Assembly (NCBI GenBank): GCA_011947345.1
Contig: JAAVTG010000542.1
Location: forward strand, 1 to 64,000
DNA: 64,000 bases
From: Phytophthora quininea
Taxonomy: Eukaryota; Oomycota; Peronosporomycetes; Peronosporales; Peronosporaceae
Direction of reading: 5' to 3'
Shown: in pieces, positions 10,841-21,156 of the stretch
Layout: every line of letters begins with the position of its first letter
Position numbering within the stretch: position 1 is the first letter of the stretch
Notes under the pieces: generated by a model
What the model was told of the DNA's origin: nothing
Database searches by the model: none
Seen by the model: the letters and a program-made list of their open reading frames with translations, nothing else
Position numbers and translations under genes: made by a program

Positions 10841-10850
10841 ACGGTCGGAG
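10841..10850. repeat. Right terminal inverted repeat of the Crypton-like element
   Basis: ACGGTCGGAG is the inverse of the left end at 7170. To its right the Helitron helicase frame continues (…GRDPIWMNIVK). Confidence 0.65.
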
Positions 10851-11473
10851 ATTTAACGATATTCATCCATATAGGGTCACGACCATGCCTCATATTTTCC
10901 TTCAGCATCACGACTTCATTCAGCTGACGATATGCTCAAATTCCAGCAAGTCGAGAAAAATATACAGCAATGTCGTTGTTTTTGGTTTGTGAATTGAAGC
11001 GTGGAAGTGGAGTGTGTTGAATGAATGCTGGCTGACCAGCAACTGGAAGTTATTGGAGCCAGTCTCCTGCAAAAAGAACATGAACTCCACCAAAAACAAC
11101 ATTTGGCTTGTCTCATAGATTTCGCAGTGCTTGATCTATTTTTCCAATGAATTCAACATCCGTCGTTGAAACTTCACCCATAATCAGCATTTTCAACTTT
11201 GCAAATCACTCTCTTTGTTCAGGAGTGTAAACTTTTGGCGCTTTTGATGAATTTACTCCCCATTCAAATAGCGCTTGTGAATGGTTTGTCCATTCGCTTG
11301 TTGAGCTGCAACGCCTTGGTAGGCAACTGTTTCCAAAACACCTTCTGCATTCCATGACTTGGCGAGAATTGCCATGCTTCTAATACTCGGTATTTCCCTG
11401 ATCCAGGTAGTCCTCTCAGAAACCCGATCAATTGCTCAACGTTGTCGGAGTGGTTAGTTGTGATTGATTGCAA
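10851..11473 (-). pseudogene. Helitron Pif1-like helicase, N-terminal half (motifs I-III)
   Basis: Sense strand from 11473: LIGFLRGLPGSGKYRVLEAW contains a Walker A (GLPGSGK). In another frame, MLIMGEVSTTDVEFIGKID (about 11135-11195) is the Walker B region with D changed to G. FGGVHVLFAGDWLQ-stop-LPVAG (about 11035-11085) is the GDFxQLPPV motif III. QLNEVVMLKENMRHGRDPIW (about 10870-10930) is the downstream Q-R element. At least two in-frame stops and one frame change occur. The frame stops at the inverted repeat of the Crypton-like element and resumes at 7169. Confidence 0.75.
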
Positions 11474-11691
11474 AAATCGTGACCCAGCACGAATAAACGT
11501 CTTGTGCTGTTTTTGTTTAGCTGTAAAAATGTGGAAACGTCTCGCAAGGATGCGTTGTCGCTAAGAACGATTGGAACTGTTATCGTAGCTGGATTTATTC
11601 AAGGTTCGTCACCATTGTTGTTGTGGAGGATCTCGCGCACTCTCGTGGGATTGTCTGAAGGGTTACTAGTCGTTGTACATCGTGTATCTTT

Positions 11692-12449
11692 TTACAGTGT
11701 AATTGAAGCTTCATCAATGCGGGACTGCCACTCGTGCTTGTCAAGTCCAGGAATATCGTCATTGTAGTCATTTGAATTTGACTGGGCTGATAGTTGCGCC
11801 GATGTGTGTCTTCTTTCCATTAATGATATGTTTGTTGTTGTCGGCTGGAAACACGAAATAAAAAAATCATTGTCATCGCTTTCTCCATCGCGAGAACCGC
11901 GTAGAATGTCAACTGAAGCGGACTCGTTTTGAATAATTGTATCACTTTTCAAATCAAAATCACCAGTACCAATACTTGCTCGAAAACGCTCCATGTTTTC
12001 ATCTGTTCGTTTACGTGCCAATTCTCTCGATGAATAATAGTTATTTGAGAAGTCAAGGAATTGGTGGGCATTCGGCGTTGGTTCTTTATTCCACCACAGA
12101 GCAAACAATTCTTCAACGGGAGCAGTATCGCGAGGTAGCATGTCTGCCGGGTTCCGAGATGGCTTGAACAGTATCATCATGGTCCAATAGAGTAAAAGTT
12201 TGTTTTCTGCTGTCATTGTTTTGTTTCGGGCGTCTGGTAAACACTTGCCTATCAGTGTCACCATAACGGGGGCGATATGCGATGCATATTGTGCGAGTTT
12301 TCGTGGTCATGACCTGCTGTAAAATCCATGAATGCATTTAAGAAAAGCTTCGTAAATTTGATGGATGAGTAAAACGGTGAGCCACCAATCATGTACGAAG
12401 CGGCCATTGGCGAAGAAGTCTCTTGCGGTTTTGAAAGCGCGCAGCCCAT
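11692..12449 (-). pseudogene. Helitron region between Rep and helicase
   Basis: Reads SSPMAASYMIGGSPFYSSIKF (near 12350-12420), which matches the E-xS-PMAASYLLG segment of Helitron Rep-helicases, then in a second frame NKLLLYWTMMILFKPSRNPADM (near 12140-12200), the conserved LLMLFKPWR-like block that precedes the helicase. The rest is an acidic, Ser/Asn-rich linker. Frames change at least once. Confidence 0.65.
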
Positions 12450-12628
12450 TGACTGGATGCATCGTTTGCCTGCATCAATAGGTGACTGTGAATCTGCTAT
12501 TTTCCTATTGGCTTTGTCAAATGCATGAGTGTAAATTGCTACCGGGTTTGTGCTTCGGTTGCGTACTTGAGCAAGTAAAATGCTTTTTCGGGTCCTTCTC
12601 CAGCGAAAAGAAGTTTTATGTCATGATT

Positions 12629-13645
12629 TCATTTAAAGACTCGAGCCAAAAGCGGAGAATAGGCGTTGAGATATTCACAACCAATACGACGCTCCTCTTC
12701 AACAGTATCGTCTGAAATCAATTTGGTAGACGCGCACAGCTCTTTTCGGAAAAACATTTGGCATAAATCGCCTTTTGGTGTTCTGCTTGTTTGCCTGAAA
12801 CACGAGCGACTGTGGAACCAATGATGGGTTTGGAAGCGTAACAAAGCTGCGGACTCAATTATTTTTAAAATACCTTCTTTTCCAATTGGTGCAATCAGAG
12901 GAAACGGGTCATGCATCATAATTCTGTGCTGTACGGCATCAGAAACCTGCATCAATTGCGCTTCTGTGATTTCATTTCCACCAAATGAAGTTTCACACGA
13001 GGTGCATTCAGCGGTCTCAGGGCGTAAGGCTCCACTGTTTTGCTTTTTGAAAGCTTGGTTTGTTAATGGCATCGATTTGAGAGTGACTTCTTTGCAATTA
13101 GGGCAGCACTTACATGAAACAGGATAGGATGCACCAACAACAGAAGATATATACTCTGCGATATTGTCTCGAAACTCGGATGACTTACAGGCGTCGTAAT
13201 ACACTGTAACCGTACGAGGCATCCCTGCAATCCATACTAGCATATGACTGTGCAAGTCATGTGTAGAATTTTGTGATTCAGTTGAAGCGAAAAATGCTTC
13301 TGTTCGACCGAACAAACCGATGACAGGTTTTGACCGATTGGTTTGTTGATCCCAATTGAGAACGTCAATGATAACATTCATCAGGTGGTCAAAGTATCTG
13401 TACCATATTGGTAAAACGGAGTTAGGATCGATTTGTTCCCAACCATACATTTTTTGTACCTTGCGCATGTAGTCGGATGTCTGGTCGCTATAGAGCCTAG
13501 TTGGGCTTAAGTAAATTCTAGGCAAAACTCCATTGATCTTCGCGCTGCTGTAGTACTTCATCACAAACATCGCCAACGAGATTAGCAACTTGATATGTGC
13601 CGCTGCTACTCGGAGAGAACGTAAAGAAAATAGCTGGTTGACCAA
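12629..13645 (-). pseudogene. Helitron Rep (HUH endonuclease) domain
   Basis: A 338-codon open frame. Around residues 129-139 it reads HDLHSHMLVWIAG, the HUH motif of rolling-circle Rep proteins in the context typical of Helitrons. Upstream, residues 80-110 (WYRYFDHLMNVIIDVLNW) match the usual F-x-VF-x-VL segment. A CxxC-type cluster follows (SCKCCPNCKEVT). The tract EEERRIGCEYLNAYSP near the end may correspond to the Tyr-containing YLSKY region. This is the best preserved Helitron piece. The protein would nick and rejoin DNA during rolling-circle transposition. Confidence 0.75.
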
Positions 13646-13848
13646 GGTGCAGCTGCATCGACATCACCTTAGTTCTTGCATCTCCCCGTTCTTCGTTGGA
13701 CCCCCAATGAGCTTGTAAATGAGTAGATACTGAAGAAAGAATCCCGTACAGCTTTAGACTGTGGCGGCGGAGGAGGTAATCGCTCTTGGCGATTTAGTGC
13801 GCTCACACGCTGCTCCATATATTCCACATGGCTCAGCAGCTCGGAACG

Positions 13849-14342
13849 TTACACAGATGCTGCACTGCTCATCACATGCGGGGACAATTTAGCACATAAA
13901 TTCACAGCACGGGTCGACTGATGGCAAGCTAAAACGTTGAATGCCACAAGTAGAAATGACGGATGGGATTCATGACATCGGATCGATAGATGTAAGCAAT
14001 GTTTTAAGTATTCGGGTAGCGCGTGGTTCGTCGAGGCTGCCGCGTTCAAATGGGAATTATTCACAAAATGCATGCGTCCAGTACGCGGAGTCAAAATCCG
14101 ATAGTATCTCAGATGATCTCCAGACAACAACATCCTTACCATCGCGAAGAAAGTGAAGTGTTTGCTCTGGAGAGTCCTCAGGGGCATTATTTGTGATCAA
14201 AACTACGGCAGTTTGTTCAAATATTTCGTCAGCTTCACATTCGACATTGTGCACTGAAGTTTGTGCATTGAACAGCGAACGTGATTTATCCAAGACTTCA
14301 GCAATTTCGTCTCCATGGTTGGTGCGGTCACAGATCACAGTT
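13849..14342 (-). pseudogene. Helitron segment between the LINE insertion and the Rep domain
   Basis: Sense strand from the LINE junction: CDRTNHGDEIAEVLDKSRS, then TAVVLITNNAPEDSPEQTLH and DVVVWRSSEILS, then in a shifted frame HPSFLLVAFNVLACHQSTRA, which matches the conserved HPTFPFLVFNVLQRRQ-like segment before the Rep domain. A stop near 14057 and a frame shift separate the two parts. The first residues continue in frame from the sequence to the right of 23336, which proves that the two were contiguous before the LINE inserted. Confidence 0.75.
14332..14342. repeat. Target-site duplication, left copy (LINE)
   Basis: AGATCACAGTT here is repeated at 23336-23346. The T run of the LINE's poly(A) end starts at 14341-14343, so the true length is 9 to 11 bp. 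Confidence 0.85.
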
Positions 14343-14461
14343 TTTTTTTAACTTTGTTGAGGTATATTGTGTTACTAGCCTTCCGGCCTGAACTCTAATA
14401 TCCATCCCGGATAGCAGCTATCCTCTATCCGGTTTCCAGACGTCTTCTCTCTCCTTCTTGC

Positions 14462-15907
14462 CTACACTCCAGGTATGCGGCCATCTGACGTCCGCCAGTG
14501 ATCCACATCTCCATCCATCAGAGCTAGCAGTTTGCGCTGTAGGTCCGGGCGTTCCACTAGTGAACCCCCGACAATCGTACTTCGGCCGGTATCCATGGCG
14601 TGATTCGCTAACCAGTTTGCCATCTTGTTGTATCGCCTGTAGTGGTGGCTCCAGCTCCGCACCCCACTCACGTCCGCCAACCGTATCACTGTTCGATACC
14701 AGTGCAGCAGGTTGCGCGCTTTGAGGCGTGCTCGGCATTGCATCATTCTCAAAATGAGCGCGCTGTCTCCGACGACGTGCAATCTCCACCCTCTCTGCTG
14801 TGCGTGGGCCAGCAGGCGCTGAAGCCCGATAAATTCCGCTTCGTTGTTGGTGGTCCGAGACCGCCCTAGTGCTGTCGCCGCCGCCCATGGTAGTCTCACT
14901 ATGCCCGTCTCGTTATTTAGTTCCACGATCGCACTGCCACTGCCTGCTCGCCCTGGGTTGCCCCTCCACCCGCCGTCAAAGAAACCTACTCGGCAAACGG
15001 GATGCAGCTCGCTGTCTTCCTCCTCTAATTCCTGTGTCGTCCACCTATCTGTGACATGGTTCGCCGCCGTCAGCCTCACTACCGTATCCGCTGTGACTGG
15101 GTAGAGCCCTGCTCGGTATCTGCTGAGAGCTTCCACTACTTCTGCTTGATACCGTCTCACCGCCTCCTCCAGTGTGGGTGCCTTCGTCCCCCAACCACGC
15201 ACTCGATCCACAGCGCCCCGCCATAAAGCCGTCACCGTCACTGCGCAGCATATCGTCCACATGTCACTTGCCACTTGTGTAAGGAGGTCCCAGTGATCGC
15301 CACAATCTTGATCCCCTCGCCGAATCAACCATTGAGGGAGGTGCTTCAGCTTGAAGCCGAAAATGGCACGAATTGCCTCACCTTGTCCCATCTCTGTCGA
15401 AATTTCGCTCGCTAGAGGCAAACCCCACCTTTTCAGCAGGATGGTCCAGTACGCTTGCGCGTCCGAATACCTCCACACTAGGTGTGCCGCCCCTGTTACG
15501 TTCTTCCGCTGACACAGCGCCTGGCGCTGGTCCGCCTTGTCCTTGCTCCGGATGTACAGTTTGTTGTGCTTCAGCCGGAAAATGTTTTGCTTCTGGTACG
15601 CGATGACACCTTCCATTGCCTGAATCCGTCCTCAAGGCAGGTCATCCAGTGCCACCGCCACTTGTTCATCGCTGTCTCTCCATTTCTCTACCATGGTCCC
15701 CAGCGCACGCTTTGCAGATCGCATGCGTGTGGCCGTGACCAGACTTCTGTAGTGCTTCCGCGGGTGCTTCCAGCGCCGATTACCCGTCCAGAGCGGCTTC
15801 ATTTTCGTCAGCCAAGGATGCGGAACCATCTTTACCGTCCTTGAGTCCACTCCCAATACTGCCGCTACAGCTTGCTCCACTGTCTGTGTGGCCGTATTCA
15901 GCTCCAC
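14462..15907 (-). pseudogene. LINE ORF2 3' part: post-RT zinc tract and archaeal-like RNase HI
   Basis: After an in-frame TGA near 15632, the frame runs to 14462. Early residues AAHLVWRYSDAQAYW match the H-xx-W-C-xxA-xxxW block found after LINE RTs. The RNase H domain begins at about 14980 with FDGGWRGNPGRAGSGS; this DGGxRGNPG form is that of archaeal/bacterial RNase HI rather than the TDGS form of I-group LINEs. It continues with TNNEAEF (Glu), VGDSALI (Asp) and NKMANWLANHAMD, where the last catalytic Asp of the usual AD-xLAN motif is Asn. That change and the stop predict an inactive enzyme. About 120 bp of 3' UTR and poly(A) follow. Confidence 0.75.
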
Positions 15908-15936
15908 GGCGGTTTCTGTAGTGCTCCACGTATGCC

Positions 15937-18183
15937 TTAACGTCGCCCCTCCTCTGAGTCTACTTGAAACACATGGTGAACATCGTCAAGACCATAGCCG
16001 ACTACTAGTACCTCCTCCTGCGTCGCCGACAGAGCCAGCTCCGGAAAGTTCGCAACCAAACTGAGCACCACCTCCCTGAACAGGTGAGCCTCTCCGCTTG
16101 GCATGGGTACTGTATGCGCTGTAGGAGAAATTAATAATTCGCCGCTCTGTAGCCTTGACGCCGTCAGCAAGTCCGCCACCCGCTTGGACCTGACCCCTCC
16201 GACTAGCTTTCGGCAGGCCGCCCATGTAATAGCCTCTCCACCTGCATCCATGAGTCTTAGGTCGTGTAACTTGAGCTGCATGATAGTTTGCGTGAGGCAT
16301 GTGCCTCTCTCTCGCCTGCGCTCCGCCGCTTGGTGCAGTAGCAAATTCTTGATGGCGCCTGTGAATCTGAGTGTCAATCCCTGAGTACACCATCTCGTCA
16401 TTAGTCCCAGGCTTGCCTTCATCTGGGCCCTTGCTGCTCCTGCCAGCTGGATCCCTCTCTCCGCCTTCGAATCCGTGGGGGTTAGCACCAGCTCCGCCCA
16501 CGGTCTTCCCGTCTCGTAAAGGCTCTTCCGTAACTTCACTGGCGGCTCTGTGCTACTCTGGACCAGGTGATCACTGCTCCCTCCGCTCTCAGACGCTAGA
16601 ATTGTCCCAACGAGTTGGCGCAGGCGCCTGTCACTGGCCGCCCAGTCACCAATCACTGCCGCGCTCATGGCAATCAGCTCGGCTCTAAGATTGGGAATGC
16701 CAAGCCCACCTTCTTTCGCCGAGCGTTCGGCCACGCATGATTTCACCCACCCTGTTGTCGGCGTCTCGGGCTCCGTGAAGCTGGCCTTCCACACGAAATG
16801 CCGTAGGCATCTGTCGGCCCTCGCTACAAGGGCCTCTGTCGGCCAGGCATGTCTCGCCACATAAAGGAGCTTTGGGATGATTATCGCGGACGCTATGGCC
16901 GCTCGCTGTTGCACTGTGTTCGTCTTAGTTTCTGCTAAGGCCAGTCTCACCCGAAGTGCTTCGCAGGCTTTGGCCCATGCCCCATCCACCGTAGCCTCGG
17001 GCCCTGCAATCTGTCCAAGATACCTCGTTGCGTTAGCTTCTGCTATCGTGCCTGCTGTTGGGGCAGCCTCCCACCGTCCGCCTCCACTGTCCGCGTCTGC
17101 TGGACCTTTCGTGAGCCTAACCGCTACACATTTCGCCAGGTTGAGCTTCAGCCCCGAAACCCTGGAGAATCGGTTCACCACCTCTATTGCCGCTCGTTGC
17201 AAGCTGTGGTGGGCGATGTAGATAGCCGTGTCGTCGGCGTAGCCCGCCACTTGTAGCGTGGCTACCATTCCATCTTAGCATAGCTCCACTCCTTTCAACT
17301 CCCTGCTGCCCTCAATTTCGTCGTAAAGTAAATCAACCGCTAGAATGAATAGCAGCGGCGCTAGCGGGCATCCTTGCCTGATGCCGCTGGAGACCTTGAC
17401 TGTCCGCGACACCGCTCTATTGGCCAGGAATTGGACCACCGTGCCCTTATGAGTTGCCCGAATGAAAAAGCAGAATTGGGCAGGCAGACCCTTTGCTGTC
17501 AGGACTTCCAGGAGGAAGTCTCTGCCCAGTGAATCATACGCTTTCGTGAAGTCTAAGAGCAAGGCTTGAGCTCCAGATGAATGGGTTCTGCCATTGTACT
17601 CCACTGAGGCTGCATCTAGTAGTTCTATAGCCTCATGAATGGTCCGGCCTGGTATGAAGCCGGATTGCGTCTCGTGTACTAATTTTGCGATGTGCCGCCG
17701 CAGTCTCCAAGCCAAGATGCGCGTGAGGATCTTGTAGTCCGAATTGAGTATCGCTATCGGCCTGTAGTTGAGTGGGTTTTGTCGGTTCCCGCCCTTTGCG
17801 ATGCTGCTGATTTGTGCCTCCAGAAAGCTGTTAGGGACCACACTGGTGTTGAGGCAGTCATTGAATACCCGGACCAGGATCGGCGTCACATTCTCCGCGT
17901 GGTTCCGGTACCATTCGTTCCCGAATCCGTCGGGACCGCATGTCTTCCCTAGTTTCCCGGCCTTGATTGATGCAATCACCTCTTCCTCTGTGATGCTTTC
18001 GACGATGTCACCCCAATCTTGCTCCTTCCATTTGACTCTGTGCTTGTCGACGAACACTTTGATCTCCTCGCCGTCCCCTGCCTCCCCGTTAAAGATTGGT
18101 TCCCAACAGTCCGTCAATACTTCGGCGTTGTCGTCACCCTCACGGGGCGCCTCCTCGTTGGGGTGCTTGAGCGGAGGAATCAC
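15937..18183 (-). pseudogene. LINE reverse transcriptase with one nonsense codon
   Basis: Two collinear frames in the same phase (18183-17275 and 17268-15937) are separated by one TAA at 17275-17277. The RT motifs are complete: CGPDGFGNEWY, NPLNYRPIAILNSDYK, QSGFIPGRTIHEAI, LLLDFTKAYDSLGRDF (first Asp), SSGIRQGCPLAPLLFILA, and after the stop VAGYADDTAIY (YADD catalytic pair) and LKLNLAKCVAV. The domain copies element RNA at the nicked target. The single stop sits just before YADD. At the 3' side a frameshift (around 15920) separates it from the connector at 15632-15907. Confidence 0.85.
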
Positions 18184-19440
18184 ATTGTCGCCGAATTTGG
18201 CTCAAATCCGGTTGAAAAACCGCTTCGTCGAGGCTTTTGAGCCCCATGCGTTCTTCTTAATCAGCATCCACCGCCTCCTTAGCCTTTTGTTTTTCCTGTA
18301 CAGCGCGTAGCTCTGCTACCAGAGCATCCCGTTCCGCGCCGTCGGACTGTTCCCCGTAGCTGCAAGCGTCTATCCGCTGCTTAAGCCGTTTAATTTTTGG
18401 CGAAAGCTGTTTGTCATTCTTTTGCGCGCCGTCCGCTTGAGCGCCTTGATGGCCTCCGCCAGCTGTGTTTTGAACGCGTCCCAGACTCCCGCAGTCTCTT
18501 GGGACCCCGTGTTATTCAGCCTCGTCTGGAGGTCCTTGAGCCGCCAATCGATCAAGCTGGTCGTTGCTGTCTGCACGTGCGCCGGCACCGGATAAAGTTT
18601 GAGCCGCTTCCGCAGCCGCGTTGGTCCATTTGGCATGTGTAGTTCTAGCAGTACCGCACGATGGTCCGTGTGGCACGGCGAGTCGTGTAAGGAGACACTT
18701 CTCACCCATTTCTGGGCCGCTGCCCGCACGTAAAATCGGTCGATCCTGGAAGTCGAAATTGCCCCACTGGCCGCTTTGTATCTGTACGAGGGATGCTTAT
18801 TCGCAAAGGCCTCCAATGCGTCTGGAGCTTGTGTTTGGAGAAGGTTGTGATATCCCGCGTCCACCAACTCCAATGTTTCCACGAGCTCCCGTAGTTCTTT
18901 CTCCCCGCTGTCATGTGTGGTTGCACCTCCTCTCCTGTCCTCGGCACAGTTTAACACGCAGTTGAAGTCTCCGCCCAGAATGAGTTCCCGTTCTTCCGGG
19001 AACTTCATCTGCCTAACCCTCTGCAAGAATTTCACTCTGGCCACCCCTAGGGTGGGTGCGTAGATGTTCTCAAGTAGCACGGGTTTTCCCTTGAGGTCGG
19101 CTGCGATCATTATTAAGTGCTGGTTACAGTTCTCGACACCCCATGGTGTCGGGTCCTTCACTGCTCCATACGGGTTTACCAGAATCGCAACTCCTGCCCC
19201 CTCCCATGCCCCTCTGACCAGAAGGACATTTTCTCCGCTGACGTGGGCCTGAAGCCCCACATTGCCGCGAATTTGGTCGCTGCCAATGAGTACTCGCTTT
19301 CTTTTTAAGTGTGTCTCCTGTATGAAGACCACATCCGCCGTCACTCCTCTGTCATGCCGTTCCTTCAGCCCATGAAGATGGACCCCAAGTCGTCTAGGTG
19401 CGTGGCCAAGCCACGCACATTCGTTGTCAGGATCCCGATA
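18184..19440 (-). pseudogene. LINE APE-type endonuclease
   Basis: The start lies near 19440, reading ILTTNVRGLATHLDD, then a frameshift near 19390 leads into TADVVFIQETHLKRK (catalytic Glu). The rest is in the 19344-18370 frame: LENIYAPTLG (Tyr), ELILGGDFNCVLN (Asp, Asn), SRIDRFYV, and SLHDSPCHTDHRAVLLEL (Asp-His). All APE-fold catalytic positions are present. The frame ends at 18370, and a Lys/Glu-rich linker in other frames (18184-18370) connects to the RT. The enzyme nicks target DNA to prime reverse transcription. Confidence 0.85.
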
Positions 19441-19640
19441 GTTAGGTCGTCCCGATGTTTGTGTCCTTCCCTGCTCCTCGTCGAATCACGCCGAATCTGC
19501 TGGGCCTTGTTGCGCTGCTTCCTGAATGCAGCCTTTGTCCATCTGCTGTGTTCTTCCCTCGAACGCTAGGGGAGAACTTAGCCAAGGACGCCTGCTGCCC
19601 CTTTTGCAGTCTCGGCCTGCGTAAGTCCGTCGTGGTCACG

Positions 19641-21003
19641 TTAAGCGTGATCGGGAATTGGCGAAGACGGTGCCGCGCTGGGCTCCGTGGTCCCCACCAT
19701 TTCTGCCTCCGTCCGTCGCTGGCCCCCTTCATCAGACGCGGTGATCCCTGGTAGTGATCCGCGGTGCTCTGTGGCGCCTTCTACGCTGGATGTCTCCTTG
19801 GTGGGCTCCGTCCCCTCCTCTGCCTCTTCCTGGGAACGCCGTACATTGCATGATCCCTGTTCCGCCTTGCCTGTCTCGGACAAGTTGCGTAGCGCCTTGA
19901 GCTCTTTCCCAGCTGCCCTCGCCGTAGCCAGCCTGCTTGGTGGCTTCGAGTCCATCGATGGGAAGCCAAATTTTGCTAGAACTCCCCGGCGTGGGGCGCT
20001 CAAGTGCCCCTGGCAGCATGAAAGTGAGCGAAGCGCTCTTCGTCGTATACCACTGATTGGAAGTGATGGCTGCCGTTAGGATTGAGCTGTAGGACCATGG
20101 TTACCGGCAGACAACCGCATGCCACATAGTCCTGCAACAAGGCCAGCGCCTCCTTCGTCTCCATCGGTCGGACACGGCCGGAGTCCATCGGGTCTCCGCG
20201 TGCATTACCTTCACTCACATATGTGTAGACTTGAAGTCGCGCTTGTCCAGTCTCATCCACCTGCAATACGTGCACCGCCTCCCGTGCCAGTATCGCCATT
20301 GCCTTTAAGTGAGTCGGGCGTACCCAATATCTGGTCTGTACCGGGAGTTTGACCGTCTGCTCGCGTTGAGCCTCATAGTGGTTTGCTATGCCTCCCAAGC
20401 GGTCCAGCTGGGTCAGTCCCATGTGACCTCCAAGTCCACAGGCTTCCGCCTCCGCCTCGAAGTCTGCCGGTCGCAGCCTGGCTTCGTCCGATAAGTTTGC
20501 GATCATGATGTTAAGAACCTGCTTCTTCAGGTCGTTGACCGCCTTGCTCTCTTCGCTCCTCGGGAGGGGTACATAACCTTCTTGTTCTCCTTGGCTCCGT
20601 AGAATGCCCACCAACCGCAGTGCCCTGTTGCGGGGACATCCGCTACTTGTCCAGCTAGAACCGCCAGCCAAGTCCCTAGAGGGGCTCCCTCGTCTGTTGC
20701 CGGGACAACTTTAGTGAGGCGAAAACTCTCGTCCCCCTGGAGGTCCTCCTTGCACTCCATCTCTTCCTCGGTGTCCCTGACTTCCAGCAATCGGCTACCT
20801 CCATGAGAGCTAACGCCGTCCCGTTCGGGCGGCTTGGTGTCTGGCTGTCTTTGACCGCGTCGTTGAGCCCGTCTCTCCTCCTCTGTCTCCAAAAGATATT
20901 GGTGTATGAGCCTTTGGGTGAGCCCTCTGGATGCCGCTTGGGGCGACGCCTGCCCCTGTCCGCTCGCTATGGCAACCTTCGGTCCGTCTGTGAATTTCCT
21001 CAC
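19641..21003 (-). pseudogene. LINE ORF1 C-terminal half with OTU-like cysteine protease
   Basis: Frame 21003-20527 ends with VADVPATGHCGWWAFYGAKENK, where G-H-C-x-W-x-AFYGA fits the OTU nucleophile motif. A frameshift near 20570 moves into frame 20671-20000: EEGYVPLPRSEESKAVNDLKKQ helix, GGHMGLTQLDRL (GxWGG-like), AREAVHVLQVDE, and LQLNPNGSHHFQSVVYDEE with the expected catalytic His. A further Lys/Ser/Glu-rich tail in shifted frames reaches 19641. The domain order Cys ... GGH ... His with this spacing is what I would expect for an OTU fold. Its role in the element is unknown: polyprotein processing or removal of ubiquitin from ORF1 protein are options. Confidence 0.6.
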
Positions 21004-21156
21004 CTTGGTGCCGGTGCATGGCTCCGCTGTGCCTTCTCCTTCTTCGCTGGTTCACTCGTCTGGGGCTCTGCGTTTGGGCGACGCAGATGCACACCGGGGG
21101 CCCCGTGGAGGGTCTTCTGGCTGCCGTCTCCCCTTGGGCCTCTCAATCTGTCCTTG

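Larger units (their letters stand above)
7170..10850 (-). mobile_element. Crypton-like element with short terminal inverted repeats, inserted in the Helitron helicase
   Basis: The ends are CTCCGACCGT at 7170-7179 and its inverse ACGGTCGGAG at 10841-10850. They sit precisely where the Helitron helicase reading frame breaks and resumes. Inside are a tyrosine recombinase (8569-10598), a chromodomain protein (7924-8457), a tRNA-like sequence, a GT microsatellite and a 48-bp direct repeat. Both ends also carry a subterminal GTCGGAG/CTCCGACC palindromic structure (7183-7220 and 10688-10706). No clear target-site duplication is seen, which is compatible with Crypton-type recombination but not proof. 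Classical Cryptons lack inverted repeats, so the class is inferred from the recombinase. Confidence 0.65.
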
